64,000 nt of DNA from Bacteroides ihuae. GTDB taxonomy: Bacteria > Bacteroidota > Bacteroidia > Bacteroidales > Bacteroidaceae. Location of the stretch: NCBI RefSeq assembly GCF_900104585.1, contig NZ_FNVX01000004.1, positions 930,001 through 994,000 on the forward strand. The letters are read 5' to 3'. A program made the position numbers and the translations under genes. Shown in pieces: positions 46,190-54,460 of the stretch (positions are counted from its first letter, which is position 1; the number at the start of each line of letters is the position of its first letter). The notes beneath the pieces are model-generated. The model had not been told where the DNA came from and did no database searches. It was given only the letters and a program-made list of their open reading frames with translations.

Positions 46190-47227
46190 ATGACCACAGA
46201 ACAGAAAATAGTATCCCTTCTATCCCAATTCAAAGAGTTGGGCATAGGCCAGCAGATAGATTACGACAAATTCTATCTCTACTCACTCATTACCCATTCT
46301 ACAGCTATTGAAGGTTCTACGGTAACAGAGATTGAAAACCAACTTCTGTTTGATGAGGGTATTAGTGCAAAAGGTCGTTCTATGGGGGAGCAACTGATGA
46401 ACTTAGATTTAAAAGCTGCTTATGAGCAATCTATTACGTTCGCTAAGAGTCATAGTAATATTTCAGTGGAGATGCTCAAACGCTTATCCTCTATTGTTCT
46501 AAAAAATACAGGGACTACATATAAAACTGCTTTAGGAGAGTTTTCGTCTGCAAATGGAGACTTGCGACTGCTGAATGTTACGGCAGGAACTGGAGGGTGT
46601 TCTTATATGAATTATTCCAAAGTGCCAACTAAATTAGCTGAACTTTGCGAGAGAATCAATAACAGACGAAAAACATTATCAGAAACTGATATTATAGAGT
46701 GTTACAAATTGAGTTTTGATGCTCATTACCAATTGGTAACCATCCACCCTTGGGCTGATGGCAATGGCAGAATGTCTCGTTTGTTGATGAATCAGTTGCA
46801 GTTTGAGTTTGGCATCGTGCCAACCAACATAAATAAAGATCGTAAAGCTGAATATATAGAGGTTCTTGTAGCGACTCGTGAAAGTGATGATCTAGAGTTA
46901 TTTAGAAATTTTATGTTTGATGAACACATTAGAAATCTGGAGCAGATGATTCATAATTATCAGACCTCAATAGCAAATGACAACATCAATATAGATAAGG
47001 ATGTCCTTGTAAATGTCCGCCAAAATGTCCCTGTAAACTTAACTGATAGAGAACACCGAATTATTGAGCTAATAGCCGGTGATGAAAGCATAACCATTCT
47101 GCAACTCGCAAATATTTTAAATGTAAATGAAAGGACAATCCGTAGGGATATTACCACTCTTAAAGAGCGTGGGGTTTTGGCTCGAGTTGGTGCTGATAAG
47201 AACGGTATTTGGAAAATAAATAGATAA
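46190..47227 (+). CDS. Fic family protein with C-terminal winged helix
   Basis: The 345-residue protein has the full Fic motif HPWADGNGRMSR (about 184-195), the active site for transfer of AMP or a similar group from a nucleotide to a protein hydroxyl. The N-terminal STAIEGS (about 42) fits the inhibitory (S/T)xxxE(G/N) helix of class II Fic proteins. A DeoR/HTH_11-type helix-turn-helix ends the protein (ILQLANILNVNERTIRRDI). The target is unknown. It sits 87 bp after the Argonaute gene and 5 bp before a small gene. Confidence 0.9.
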   Translation: MTTEQKIVSLLSQFKELGIGQQIDYDKFYLYSLITHSTAIEGSTVTEIENQLLFDEGISAKGRSMGEQLMNLDLKAAYEQSITFAKSHSNISVEMLKRLSSIVLKNTGTTYKTALGEFSSANGDLRLLNVTAGTGGCSYMNYSKVPTKLAELCERINNRRKTLSETDIIECYKLSFDAHYQLVTIHPWADGNGRMSRLLMNQLQFEFGIVPTNINKDRKAEYIEVLVATRESDDLELFRNFMFDEHIRNLEQMIHNYQTSIANDNINIDKDVLVNVRQNVPVNLTDREHRIIELIAGDESITILQLANILNVNERTIRRDITTLKERGVLARVGADKNGIWKINR

Positions 47228-47232
47228 CAACA

Positions 47233-47418
47233 ATGGAACAAAAAACTTGTAACGAATGCTCCTTACGAGCAAAGTATGATAAGAACCGCAAATCATTATC
47301 GGGACGGTTCTGGCGTTGGCACATCAACTTCTGTCCCGGGTGGAAGGCTTATTTCACTTCGCTTTCTCCTGAAGAACAAGCAGAACTGAGAAAGGAATAT
47401 AACTTCAAGAAATACTAA
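47233..47418 (+). CDS. Small Cys-containing protein next to fic
   Basis: A 61-residue basic protein (CNECSLRAKYDKNRKSLSG, then FWRWHINFCPGWKAYFTSL). It has three Cys and one His that could bind a metal. I do not recognise the family. The 5-bp spacing after the Fic gene and the good start suggest co-expression; it could be a Fic partner or antitoxin, which is untested. Confidence 0.6.
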   Translation: MEQKTCNECSLRAKYDKNRKSLSGRFWRWHINFCPGWKAYFTSLSPEEQAELRKEYNFKKY

Positions 47419-47499
47419 GTTTCTTAATTTAGCACGAGTTAGTCTAGCAATTATTACATAGAAAATCGGGTTCAATCCGAATATCTGCGTAAAAATTAC

Positions 47500-47507
47500 T
47501 ATGTTTG
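47500..47507 (+). promoter_or_regulatory. -7 box for the AbiE operon
   Basis: TATGTTTG fits TAnnTTTG 24 bp before the ATG at 47532 and rules out the earlier in-frame TTG at 47505, which lies inside it. Confidence 0.55.
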
Positions 47508-47531
47508 TACTTTACAGCAAAGCATACGCTT

Positions 47532-48158
47532 ATGGATATAGCAAAGCAATTCGGTATAATTCCAGTGAACTACGGAACATTAACAGCCTCTTTGTCAGAT
47601 TACAAATCTCCCAAAGACAGAATTGAATATCTGGAAGCAACGGGAATAATAATGCGCATAAAGAAGGGTTTATACGTTTGCTCTCCCAAAGCAACAGGGA
47701 TGCCTCTTTCTTTAGAGTTAATAGCCAATCATCTCTACAATCCGTCGTACATCTCTTACGAGAGTGCCTTGTCTTTTTATGGTATCATCCCCGAAAGAGC
47801 TTATACCATTAAATCCGCTGTAATGAAACGTAGTAAGACCTACACAACTTCTTTAGGCCATTTTGAATATATACAAACCGACACATCTTACTTTTCTATT
47901 GGAGTTCGTAGTGAAGTTGTTCGCAATGCTTATGCCTACATGATCGCAACACCTGAAAAGGCTCTCTGCGATATGATTTTATCTGCAAAAGGGCTCCGCT
48001 TGCAATCAAGAAGGACTATGCAAATCTATTTGGAAGAGGATTTGAGGTGCGATTTCTCACTTATAGAGAAAATGAACCTGAAGATAATCAAACAATGTGC
48101 AGAATTGAGCCACAAGAAGAATAAGGAACTAAACCTATTATATGATCTATTGAAATAA
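47532..48158 (+). CDS. AbiEi-type antitoxin (type IV toxin-antitoxin system)
   Basis: The 208-residue protein has an N-terminal winged-helix region (about 1-55; YLEATGIIMRIKKGLYVCSP) and the AbiEi body with SYISYESALSFYGIIPE and ATPEKALCDMI. AbiEi proteins repress their operon and counter AbiEii nucleotidyltransferase toxins. Its stop overlaps the toxin start by 1 nt (TAATG), but the toxin gene is broken by IS66, so this antitoxin is now an orphan. Confidence 0.85.
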   Translation: MDIAKQFGIIPVNYGTLTASLSDYKSPKDRIEYLEATGIIMRIKKGLYVCSPKATGMPLSLELIANHLYNPSYISYESALSFYGIIPERAYTIKSAVMKRSKTYTTSLGHFEYIQTDTSYFSIGVRSEVVRNAYAYMIATPEKALCDMILSAKGLRLQSRRTMQIYLEEDLRCDFSLIEKMNLKIIKQCAELSHKKNKELNLLYDLLK

Positions 48159-48191
48159 TGAATCTATTCGACCAAATGATGTCTCGCTATG

Positions 48192-48199
48192 AGATTAAC
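48192..48199 (+). repeat. Left 8-bp target-site duplication of IS66 (AGATTAAC)
   Basis: AGATTAAC occurs here and again at 50888-50895, on either side of the element. Eight bp is the usual IS66 target duplication. Confidence 0.95.
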
Positions 48200-48252
48200 G
48201 TAAGCCTTCGGTAAACTCCGTTTATTAATACAGTCAACTGTACCGTACCTTT

Positions 48253-48621
48253 ATGGCTAAAAAGATTATGGTATATTGGACATTAGACTATTTTAGAATT
48301 CTCTATAGCGAATATCTAAAAGCTAACATCAGTGTGCGTGATTTCTGCCAGGAACAAGGTATAAGTGAAAATCGATTTTATTATTGGACCAAGAAGCTTA
48401 AATGTAATGCTGTTGCTAATATCGAACAGCCCCAAAGCTTTATTCCAATAAGTTCTGAAGCTGTAAGCTGTCTTGCTACCGCTATCCAACCAAAGCAAGA
48501 AAAAGTTATTAGAGCAAAATCTTCGGAAATAAAGATTGTTTACCCAAACGGAGTTGTATTACAGCTAGAGTCTGATGGTGATTTAGAGATCCTTCGACAA
48601 CTTATCAACTTAAACTCCTAG
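48253..48621 (+). CDS. tnpA: IS66 TnpA accessory protein
   Basis: The 122-residue protein has a helix-turn-helix (SVRDFCQEQGISENRFYYWT, about 27-46) typical of IS66 OrfA. It is required with TnpB for IS66 transposition in characterised members. The next gene starts 4 bp after its stop. Confidence 0.88.
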   Translation: MAKKIMVYWTLDYFRILYSEYLKANISVRDFCQEQGISENRFYYWTKKLKCNAVANIEQPQSFIPISSEAVSCLATAIQPKQEKVIRAKSSEIKIVYPNGVVLQLESDGDLEILRQLINLNS

Positions 48622-48625
48622 CCTC

Positions 48626-49000
48626 ATGTTTAGCCTTACTTCTTCAGATAAGTTTTACCTATATCCATATCCTACAGATATGCGCAAGAGTTTCTATACA
48701 TTAAGTGGCATCGTGACTAACCAAATGGGTAAAGATGTGCAGGATGGCGATGCTTTTATTTTTATAAACAAACCCTGTACTGCCATGAAAATACTCCACA
48801 TGGAATACGGTGGATTGGTCATTTATCATATGAGGTTATCACAAGGACAATTCTGTCTCCCTGAAATAGATTTTCAGGAAGGTAAAACCGTCTCACATGA
48901 GACCCTATGGAGCGATTTAGTTTTAATGGTGCAAGGTATAGATACACAACAAGTAAAGCATCGTAAAAGATGGATTCCTTCTACAAAAAGCAACGTTTAA
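48626..49000 (+). CDS. tnpB: IS66 TnpB (Orf2 family) protein
   Basis: The 124-residue protein carries the IS66 Orf2 signature: YLYPYPTDMRKSFYTLSGIV, GDAFIFINK and KILHMEYGGLVIYHMRL. Its biochemical role is unsettled. It is complete and correctly placed between tnpA and tnpC. Confidence 0.93.
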   Translation: MFSLTSSDKFYLYPYPTDMRKSFYTLSGIVTNQMGKDVQDGDAFIFINKPCTAMKILHMEYGGLVIYHMRLSQGQFCLPEIDFQEGKTVSHETLWSDLVLMVQGIDTQQVKHRKRWIPSTKSNV

Positions 49001-49079
49001 AATAATAAAAAAAAGTCTTATATAAATCTGGCTATCTCACCCATTCTTTGTATATTTATATCATAATAAAGAACAGGAA

Positions 49080-50747
49080 ATGCCCGACAGAACTATTGAT
49101 AAAGATGAGCTGATTCGCCAATTAATGGCAGACAGAGACCGATTGTTTAGAGAGAACTCTCGGTTAAGAGTTGCTATAAACACTGATCCCGAAAGTGTAA
49201 AACAAGACCATAAGGAACAGTTAGAAGCAAAAGATATCATTATCAATAAGACAGAAGAGCTACTTGAGAAAAAAGATACCCGTATTGCTCAGTTAGAAAA
49301 GCAAGTGGCTTACTTGAAACGCCAATTATACGGTGGCAAAGCAGAACGATACATCAACCCCGATCCGGATGCACGCCAGTTGGAACTTTTTGAAGGTCTT
49401 CCTTTATTGCCCGGCGAAAAAGAGGCGGCGATAAAAGCTGAAGAGGAGATTAAAGTCGCAAAAGAGCACCGAATTAAACGCATGGAAAAAGAAAAAGGTG
49501 CTCCTGTACGCAAATCTCTCCCAGAAGAGCTGGAACGTAAGTTTGAACACGTATATCCTGAAGGATACAATCCGGAAGAATGGGATTTATTAGATGAAGA
49601 AAACCCACTATATACGGAAGTGTTGATGAAGGAGCCTACTAAGTTTTACGTACTTCGTACCTATAGGCATAAAGCCATCCGCAAATCAGACCGTACAATA
49701 GTCACAGCCGATTGCCCTGTTAAACCAATCGCAAAGAGCTACGCTTCCGCATCCTTACTTGCAGATCTAATGATCGATAAATACGTTGACCACATCCCAT
49801 TCTATAGACAGCAGAAACAGTTTGAACGGCTAGGCATGAAAATACCGCTGCCAACCATACTCGGATGGTTCCAGGATGTAAGCGATCTTCTCATGCCACT
49901 ACACTTCCGATTATGGGAATTAATGAAAGGAACGGATTATTTACAATGTGACGAAACCACACTCCCTATAGTACGCAATGATAAACACAAGACAGTGAAA
50001 GGATACATCTGGCTTGTGCGAGACCCCATGTCAGGCCGTCAGTATTTCTATTGGGACAAAGGTTCCAGAAGTGGAGAGGTCGTACTCAAGCTTTTCCATG
50101 GATATCAAGGCGCCTTACAAACCGACGGTTATGAGCGATATGAGTTGTTGGACGAAAAGAAAGGAGTTATTTTACTATCATGTTGGGCACATGCAAGAAG
50201 AAAATTTTCAGAGGCTCTCAAAAATGATAAGGAGCGAGCAGAAAGTGCCTTGGAGCAAATCCAACTTCTCTATGAGGTTGAACGACAAATAAAGGAACAG
50301 GAGTTGTCATTTGAAGATGCAGTTGTGCTTAGAAAACGTCTTGCTTATCCCATAATGGTTAGATTTGAAAAATGGCTCGTTGTGGAACATGCAAAAGTTA
50401 TTAAAGGTAGCCCTATCGAAAAAGCAATCCTGTATACTTATAAGCGTTTCAATAAACTATCACGCTATCATCTGGATGGAAGATATAATATTGATAATAA
50501 TGGAATTGAAAATGCAGTAAGGCCGCTAGCCATAGGTAGGAAGAACTACTTATTTTGTCAGAATGATGATACTGCGGAAAGTACCGCTATTATTTATAGC
50601 TTTATGGGCTGTTGTAAAGCTAGTAGTGTAGACTTCCGCAGCTGGATGATTTATTTTCTAGAGCACGTCCATGATTACGACACGGATTATACGATGGATG
50701 TAGCGGAGTTGTTACCCGACAGATTAAAATCAGCAGGAATACTTTGA
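49080..50747 (+). CDS. tnpC: IS66 TnpC DDE transposase
   Basis: The 555-residue transposase has an N-terminal coiled coil (about 5-90), a zinc-finger/IS66 N-domain with VTADCPVKPIAKSYAS, and the DDE core: YLQCDETTLPI (first Asp), LQTDGYERYE (second Asp) and DNNGIENAVRPLAIGRKNYL (Glu), plus a C-terminal IS66 domain. It is full length and without a frameshift. Its stop codon lies in the first unit of a 9-bp repeat. Confidence 0.95.
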   Translation: MPDRTIDKDELIRQLMADRDRLFRENSRLRVAINTDPESVKQDHKEQLEAKDIIINKTEELLEKKDTRIAQLEKQVAYLKRQLYGGKAERYINPDPDARQLELFEGLPLLPGEKEAAIKAEEEIKVAKEHRIKRMEKEKGAPVRKSLPEELERKFEHVYPEGYNPEEWDLLDEENPLYTEVLMKEPTKFYVLRTYRHKAIRKSDRTIVTADCPVKPIAKSYASASLLADLMIDKYVDHIPFYRQQKQFERLGMKIPLPTILGWFQDVSDLLMPLHFRLWELMKGTDYLQCDETTLPIVRNDKHKTVKGYIWLVRDPMSGRQYFYWDKGSRSGEVVLKLFHGYQGALQTDGYERYELLDEKKGVILLSCWAHARRKFSEALKNDKERAESALEQIQLLYEVERQIKEQELSFEDAVVLRKRLAYPIMVRFEKWLVVEHAKVIKGSPIEKAILYTYKRFNKLSRYHLDGRYNIDNNGIENAVRPLAIGRKNYLFCQNDDTAESTAIIYSFMGCCKASSVDFRSWMIYFLEHVHDYDTDYTMDVAELLPDRLKSAGIL

Positions 50748-50824
50748 AATCCTTGAGAACATTGAAAACCATGAAATCTGTCAAATCATCGAAAACAATG
50801 AAATAATAGAAAACCTTGAGACAA
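50744..50824 (+). repeat. Nine imperfect 9-bp tandem repeats at the end of tnpC
   Basis: Units such as TTGAAATCC, TTGAGAACA, TTGAAAACC, ATGAAATCT and TAGAAAACC follow one another without gaps from 50744 to 50824. The run starts at the tnpC stop and leads into the terminator hairpin. Confidence 0.75.
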
Positions 50825-50851
50825 AATTGTTAAGTTGAATCTCAAGGTTTT
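50810..50851 (+). terminator. Terminator hairpin of IS66
   Basis: AAAACCTTGAGA (50810-50821) pairs with TCTCAAGGTTTT (50840-50851), ending in a T run. It probably ends tnpC transcription and shields the element from the right flank. Confidence 0.75.
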
Positions 50852-50887
50852 ATTAGATCTATAGTACGGAGTTTACCGAAGGCTTAC

Positions 50888-50895
50888 AGATTAAC
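50888..50895 (+). repeat. Right 8-bp target-site duplication of IS66
   Basis: AGATTAAC, same as 48192-48199. Confidence 0.95.
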
Positions 50896-51059
50896 ACCAA
50901 TAATGATTACACCAATGCGCTGCACGAAGTGATGCAACAAATAACTTTGGCAGGCTTCTATCATAGTGGCTTCTTTGACTAGGAAATATGGTCGAACGAT
51001 TATTTTGTCCAGCTAGCGGATATGATTATTTTCTAAGTTATTCGCTTGCTCTATTAGAC

Positions 51060-51098
51060 TTTTCCAATATGTGCCGCAGTGCGTCACATATTGGAAAA
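51060..51098. terminator. Perfect 14-bp inverted repeat, terminator-like
   Basis: TTTTCCAATATGTG (51060-51073) and CACATATTGGAAAA (51085-51098) are exact complements around an 11-nt loop. The T/A-rich ends suit a bidirectional terminator between the AbiE remnant and the next operon. The rest of 50983-51297 shows no supportable gene. Confidence 0.6.
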
Positions 51099-51297
51099 AA
51101 ACGTATCGACAATATATACTCCCTTAAAAGCAGATATTTGAAGAATGAGCTTCATCTTTTTATGTGCTAACATAATACACTCTAATACTCCTGGGCATTC
51201 AGCATACTTTTATTTGACGTGTATACGAGATCCAACTCTCCTACAGCAAGAAAGAGCTTATCCAAAACCCTATAAATCGTTTAACAAAAAATAACCA

Positions 51298-51335
51298 TTA
51301 ATTATTATGATGATCATAATAATTAAATAACTTTG
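51298..51335 (+). promoter_or_regulatory. Promoter with a 29-bp perfect palindromic operator
   Basis: A perfect palindrome of 14-nt arms (TTAATTATTATGAT and its complement) around one G covers 51298-51326. The -7 box TAACTTTG follows immediately at 51328-51335, so the palindrome covers the -33 region. The operon downstream encodes a TetR-type repressor, the obvious candidate to bind it. Confidence 0.7.
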
Positions 51336-51400
51336 ATGCGTGGGATAAATAATTCCACTATGCTAGGCCTGCATACTAAAATAACTAAAAATGAAAAACC

Positions 51401-52087
51401 ATGAAGAAACTAAATTCTTTATTTGCAGCCGGGGTACTACTATTTATAGCCCTAGGGATGTTCTCCTGTTCACAAGACGACGATTTCTTGAGCACAGATT
51501 CTAATCAAACGGAAAATCCCAGTCAGGTATACAAAACAAGAGCAGAAGTAAATACTGTTCTCGTTAAGTATCTGGAACTTAAAACTGATACTTATGTCTT
51601 AAACATCTCACTGAAAGAGGCTGAAAAGCTTGGAATTTCGGAATCGTGGTACAATGGAGCATTGAAAGAGATACAAGCCACAAACAATATAATAAGAAAA
51701 GTGCAACAAACTCCAAATAGTGAATTGCAGCTAACAGATCCTCAAAAAGCCTTGAAAGAAACTATACCTTGGAGTAATTCCACACGTTCTTCAATGCCAT
51801 CTGGAACATTAAGTACAAACGGACAAGAGTTTGCAGAATCAGGATTATGGGCACCAACAGGCATGCAAGGGGTAAAATTCGTATGTAGAACAAATGCTGC
51901 TTTAGTCCCTGTATATACTTGCAAAACTAAATCATTAAACAATTGGAGAGCCAAGACTGCCACAGGCACATTAGCCAGCAACACAGCGGTTTATGTCCCA
52001 ATTGTTGCTTCCAACACAAGTATTGGAGTATATTTTAGCACAACTGATTCTAATGGTGGCTCAGCTTACTATGTAGGATACAACTAA
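51401..52087 (+). CDS. Lipoprotein of unknown function, first gene of the TetR/KAS III operon
   Basis: The 228-residue protein has a lipoprotein signal (FIALGMFSCSQDDD, Cys at about 23). A helical module (about 45-110) contains NISLKEAEKLGISESWYNGA, which resembles the lipoprotein encoded next door. The C-terminal half (about 130-228) is small and beta-rich, with repeated Thr/Ser/Asn strands and a final YYVGYN. I do not recognise the family. Surface or periplasmic location is inferred from the lipobox. Confidence 0.72.
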   Translation: MKKLNSLFAAGVLLFIALGMFSCSQDDDFLSTDSNQTENPSQVYKTRAEVNTVLVKYLELKTDTYVLNISLKEAEKLGISESWYNGALKEIQATNNIIRKVQQTPNSELQLTDPQKALKETIPWSNSTRSSMPSGTLSTNGQEFAESGLWAPTGMQGVKFVCRTNAALVPVYTCKTKSLNNWRAKTATGTLASNTAVYVPIVASNTSIGVYFSTTDSNGGSAYYVGYN

Positions 52088-52093
52088 CAATGA

Positions 52094-52501
52094 ATGAATA
52101 GAGTAATCATTAATATAGTTTGGATTATTTGTGCTACAGCATTTGCTTCTTGCCAAAATCAAAAAACAACTACCAACCAAATAATCCAAACTTTAGACAG
52201 TAATAAGCAAATTCGCCAATTGCCTGATAGTATTCGAATGAAGCAAGAAGGAAAAGAGCTAGAACGAATAACGAAAGTAATCGTAACGAATTTGAAAGTT
52301 GTAAACAATCACCTGTATATGCCTTTAAACAAAGATGAATTTATAAAACTTGGCATACCAGAACATTATTATGATACCTTAATAGAGAATCTAAAAGATG
52401 CTAATAAAAGGATCGATTCATTAGGTATTAAAAACATGAAAGAAATACTAAACGAATCTTACAAAGATTTATATGAAAAATATGAAAAAGAAAAACAATA
52501 A
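52094..52501 (+). CDS. Small lipoprotein related to its upstream neighbour
   Basis: The 135-residue protein has a signal with a lipobox (CATAFASCQNQ, Cys at about 20). The central MPLNKDEFIKLGIPEHYYDT followed by LIENLKDANKRI lines up with the helical module of the 228-residue lipoprotein 6 bp upstream. It lacks that protein's beta-rich C-terminal half and ends in a charged Lys/Glu helix. Function unknown. Confidence 0.68.
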   Translation: MNRVIINIVWIICATAFASCQNQKTTTNQIIQTLDSNKQIRQLPDSIRMKQEGKELERITKVIVTNLKVVNNHLYMPLNKDEFIKLGIPEHYYDTLIENLKDANKRIDSLGIKNMKEILNESYKDLYEKYEKEKQ

Positions 52502-52519
52502 ACACAAACAAATATTGCA

Positions 52520-53122
52520 GTGAAAAATTATAATTTAGACCGTATCTTAGTTCCAGCTTTTAAACTGTTTCTTACTTATAACTATGAAAAGGTTTCAACT
52601 TCAATGCTAGAGTTGGAAACAGGTTTAACGCGTGGAGCTATATTTTATAAGCTAAAAAGCAAAGAAGAGATATTTCAAGCAGTTATAGACAAATTCATTC
52701 TGCAAACGCAATCCACTAACTACAAATTCTCAGAGATCAAATCTACTACTTTAAAGAAATTCATAGCTGAATACCTACAGAGAGTTGATTACACTATGGA
52801 AAAAATACTATCATTTGAAATTGAAAATTTACACCGAGCATATTTTAGTTTAATATACCAAGCACTACAATATTACCCGGGATTTGACAAAAAGATAACA
52901 GATATTTTTAGTAGTGAGCTAATACTATGGGAAACCATAATACAAAAAGCCAAAGAAGTTGGTGAAATCAAAGCTTCTTGTGATACAAAAGTAACTGCAC
53001 AAAAATTTAGATACACATATTCAGGCTTATCCTTTGAGCAAAGCCTTTTAAAAGGACTAGACACAAATGAACTAAAAAAAATATTCTATTCTTATTATAA
53101 TGATATAAAAAATGAAAAATGA
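52520..53122 (+). CDS. TetR/AcrR family transcriptional regulator
   Basis: The 200-residue protein has an N-terminal TetR helix-turn-helix (NYEKVSTSMLELETGLTRGA then IFYKLKSKEEIFQAVIDKF, about 20-60) and a helical ligand-binding domain. The start codon is GTG at 52520. It probably represses its own operon through the 29-bp palindrome at 51298. The next gene starts 11 bp inside its 3' end. Confidence 0.85.
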   Translation: MKNYNLDRILVPAFKLFLTYNYEKVSTSMLELETGLTRGAIFYKLKSKEEIFQAVIDKFILQTQSTNYKFSEIKSTTLKKFIAEYLQRVDYTMEKILSFEIENLHRAYFSLIYQALQYYPGFDKKITDIFSSELILWETIIQKAKEVGEIKASCDTKVTAQKFRYTYSGLSFEQSLLKGLDTNELKKIFYSYYNDIKNEK

Positions 53123-54251
53123 AGCTTTTATAAATTGTCTAAGCACTTTTCTTCCTAACGACCCTATACACAATGATGAAATGGAAGATTTTTTAGGATT
53201 AATTCAAGAAAAACATTCTAGAGTAAAAAACATTGTGCTAAGGCAAAATGGAATAGCAACGCGTTATTATGCCTTAACAAAGCAACAAACCATTACTCAC
53301 ACGAATGCTGAACTGGCAGCAAATGCAATTAAAGGGCTATTCAAGTCCAGTAATGAATTGAATAAAATAGAACTCTTAACTACTGCGACTTCTATCCCAG
53401 ATCAAATTTTACCTTCTCATGCATCAATGGTACATGGACTACTAAAGAATGGAAGCATGGAATTATTTTCTACTGCAGGTGTATGTCTAACTTCATTGCA
53501 AGCTTTAAAGATAGCTTACCAATCAATTTGTTTAGGAGACAAAAAAAATGCCGTATGCTGTGCCTCTGAATCAGTATCAGCAACACTACTCTCAAAACAT
53601 TATGATACTGAATACGAAAAATGCCACGATATTGGTGAAAATCCCTATTATGGCTTTGAAAAAGATTTTCTACGTTTCATGCTAAGTGATGGCGCCGGAG
53701 CCAGCTTAATAGGAAGCAAGCCAGATAAAAACAATATATCTCTAAAAATCGAATGGATTGACATGGAATCATTCGCCAATGAACTACCTACTTGCATGCT
53801 TTTAGGTGGGAATTTCAGAGAAGATGGCGAAGTTATAAGTTGGAAATCATTCGAAAATTCAGCATTAATAGAGAAATCAATCTTTGCAGTCAAACAAAAT
53901 ATAAAATTACTAAAACAGTATATTATAAGTTATTGGGTAAATCACATCGAGAAATGCTTGGCGAAACACAATATACCTGCTACTGATATTCAATATGTAA
54001 TACCACATGTGTCATCAATGTTTTTTTACCACAAACTTTTGGAAGAAATTGAGAAACGAAATATAGATTTAAAAGAGGAGAAATGGTTTACTAACCTAAC
54101 ATCGGTTGGTAATATAGGATCAGCCTCTATATTCATTGCACTCGAAGAATTCATGAGAAACCAATCTTTGAAAACAGGAGATAAAATACTTTTATTGGTT
54201 CCTGAGAGTGGAAGATTTAGTTATGGAACCGCCTTACTATCCGTATCGTGA
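53112..54251 (+). CDS. KAS III-like beta-ketoacyl synthase
   Basis: The 379-residue thiolase-fold protein has the full catalytic triad of KAS III: Cys in FSTAGVCLTSLQ (about 123), His in VIPHVSS (about 298) and Asn in SVGNIGSAS (about 332), plus MLSDGAGASL. Such enzymes condense acyl groups with malonyl-ACP, or acylate other acceptors. It is not next to other fatty-acid genes, so it probably serves a specialised acyl product. It overlaps the TetR gene by 11 bp and is the last gene of the operon. Confidence 0.85.
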   Translation: MKNEAFINCLSTFLPNDPIHNDEMEDFLGLIQEKHSRVKNIVLRQNGIATRYYALTKQQTITHTNAELAANAIKGLFKSSNELNKIELLTTATSIPDQILPSHASMVHGLLKNGSMELFSTAGVCLTSLQALKIAYQSICLGDKKNAVCCASESVSATLLSKHYDTEYEKCHDIGENPYYGFEKDFLRFMLSDGAGASLIGSKPDKNNISLKIEWIDMESFANELPTCMLLGGNFREDGEVISWKSFENSALIEKSIFAVKQNIKLLKQYIISYWVNHIEKCLAKHNIPATDIQYVIPHVSSMFFYHKLLEEIEKRNIDLKEEKWFTNLTSVGNIGSASIFIALEEFMRNQSLKTGDKILLLVPESGRFSYGTALLSVS

Positions 54252-54352
54252 AGTCATCACCAAAATAACGATACTAACTAATATCTAAATCGGCTATTTT
54301 AATTAAACTCCAAAAGAATAAATTGTCTCTAATTAAACACATTATTCTGAAA

Positions 54353-54386
54353 CAATTGAAACAGGTATAACTATCTGTTTCAATTG
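54353..54386. terminator. Terminator after the KAS III-like gene
   Basis: CAATTGAAACAG (54353-54364) and CTGTTTCAATTG (54375-54386) pair perfectly over 12 bp with a 10-nt loop; a T-rich stretch follows. It can serve both this operon and the convergent lipoprotein gene. Confidence 0.75.
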
Positions 54387-54460
54387 TATTTGTCTTTGTA
54401 AGGCCTATTTATATTTTTGAAATAAAGCAATATTTCTATTTATCCCCTTTAGCAAAGAAA

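Larger units (their letters stand above)
48200..50887 (+). mobile_element. Complete IS66 family insertion sequence
   Basis: A 2688-bp element with perfect 22-bp terminal inverted repeats (48200-48221 starting GTAAGCCTTCGG, and 50866-50887), tnpA-tnpB-tnpC in order and 8-bp target duplications outside. All three genes are open, so it may be active. It interrupts the AbiEii-like gene after codon 14. Confidence 0.97.
48158..50982 (+). pseudogene. AbiEii-type toxin gene start, split by IS66 and truncated
   Basis: The frame begins MNLFDQMMSRYEIN at 48158 and resumes after the insertion at 50896 with TNNDYTNALHEVMQQITLAG, then FYHSGFFD and a TAG stop at 50980-50982. The residues resemble the first 40-odd of AbiEii toxins, before the nucleotidyltransferase core. 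The sequence after the stop no longer fits the family, so the gene had also lost its 3' part. No active toxin can be made. Confidence 0.8.

Noticed and set aside
50988..51170. Open frame of 60 codons after the AbiEii remnant
   Set aside because: Contains the perfect inverted repeat, and no family match; probably non-coding.
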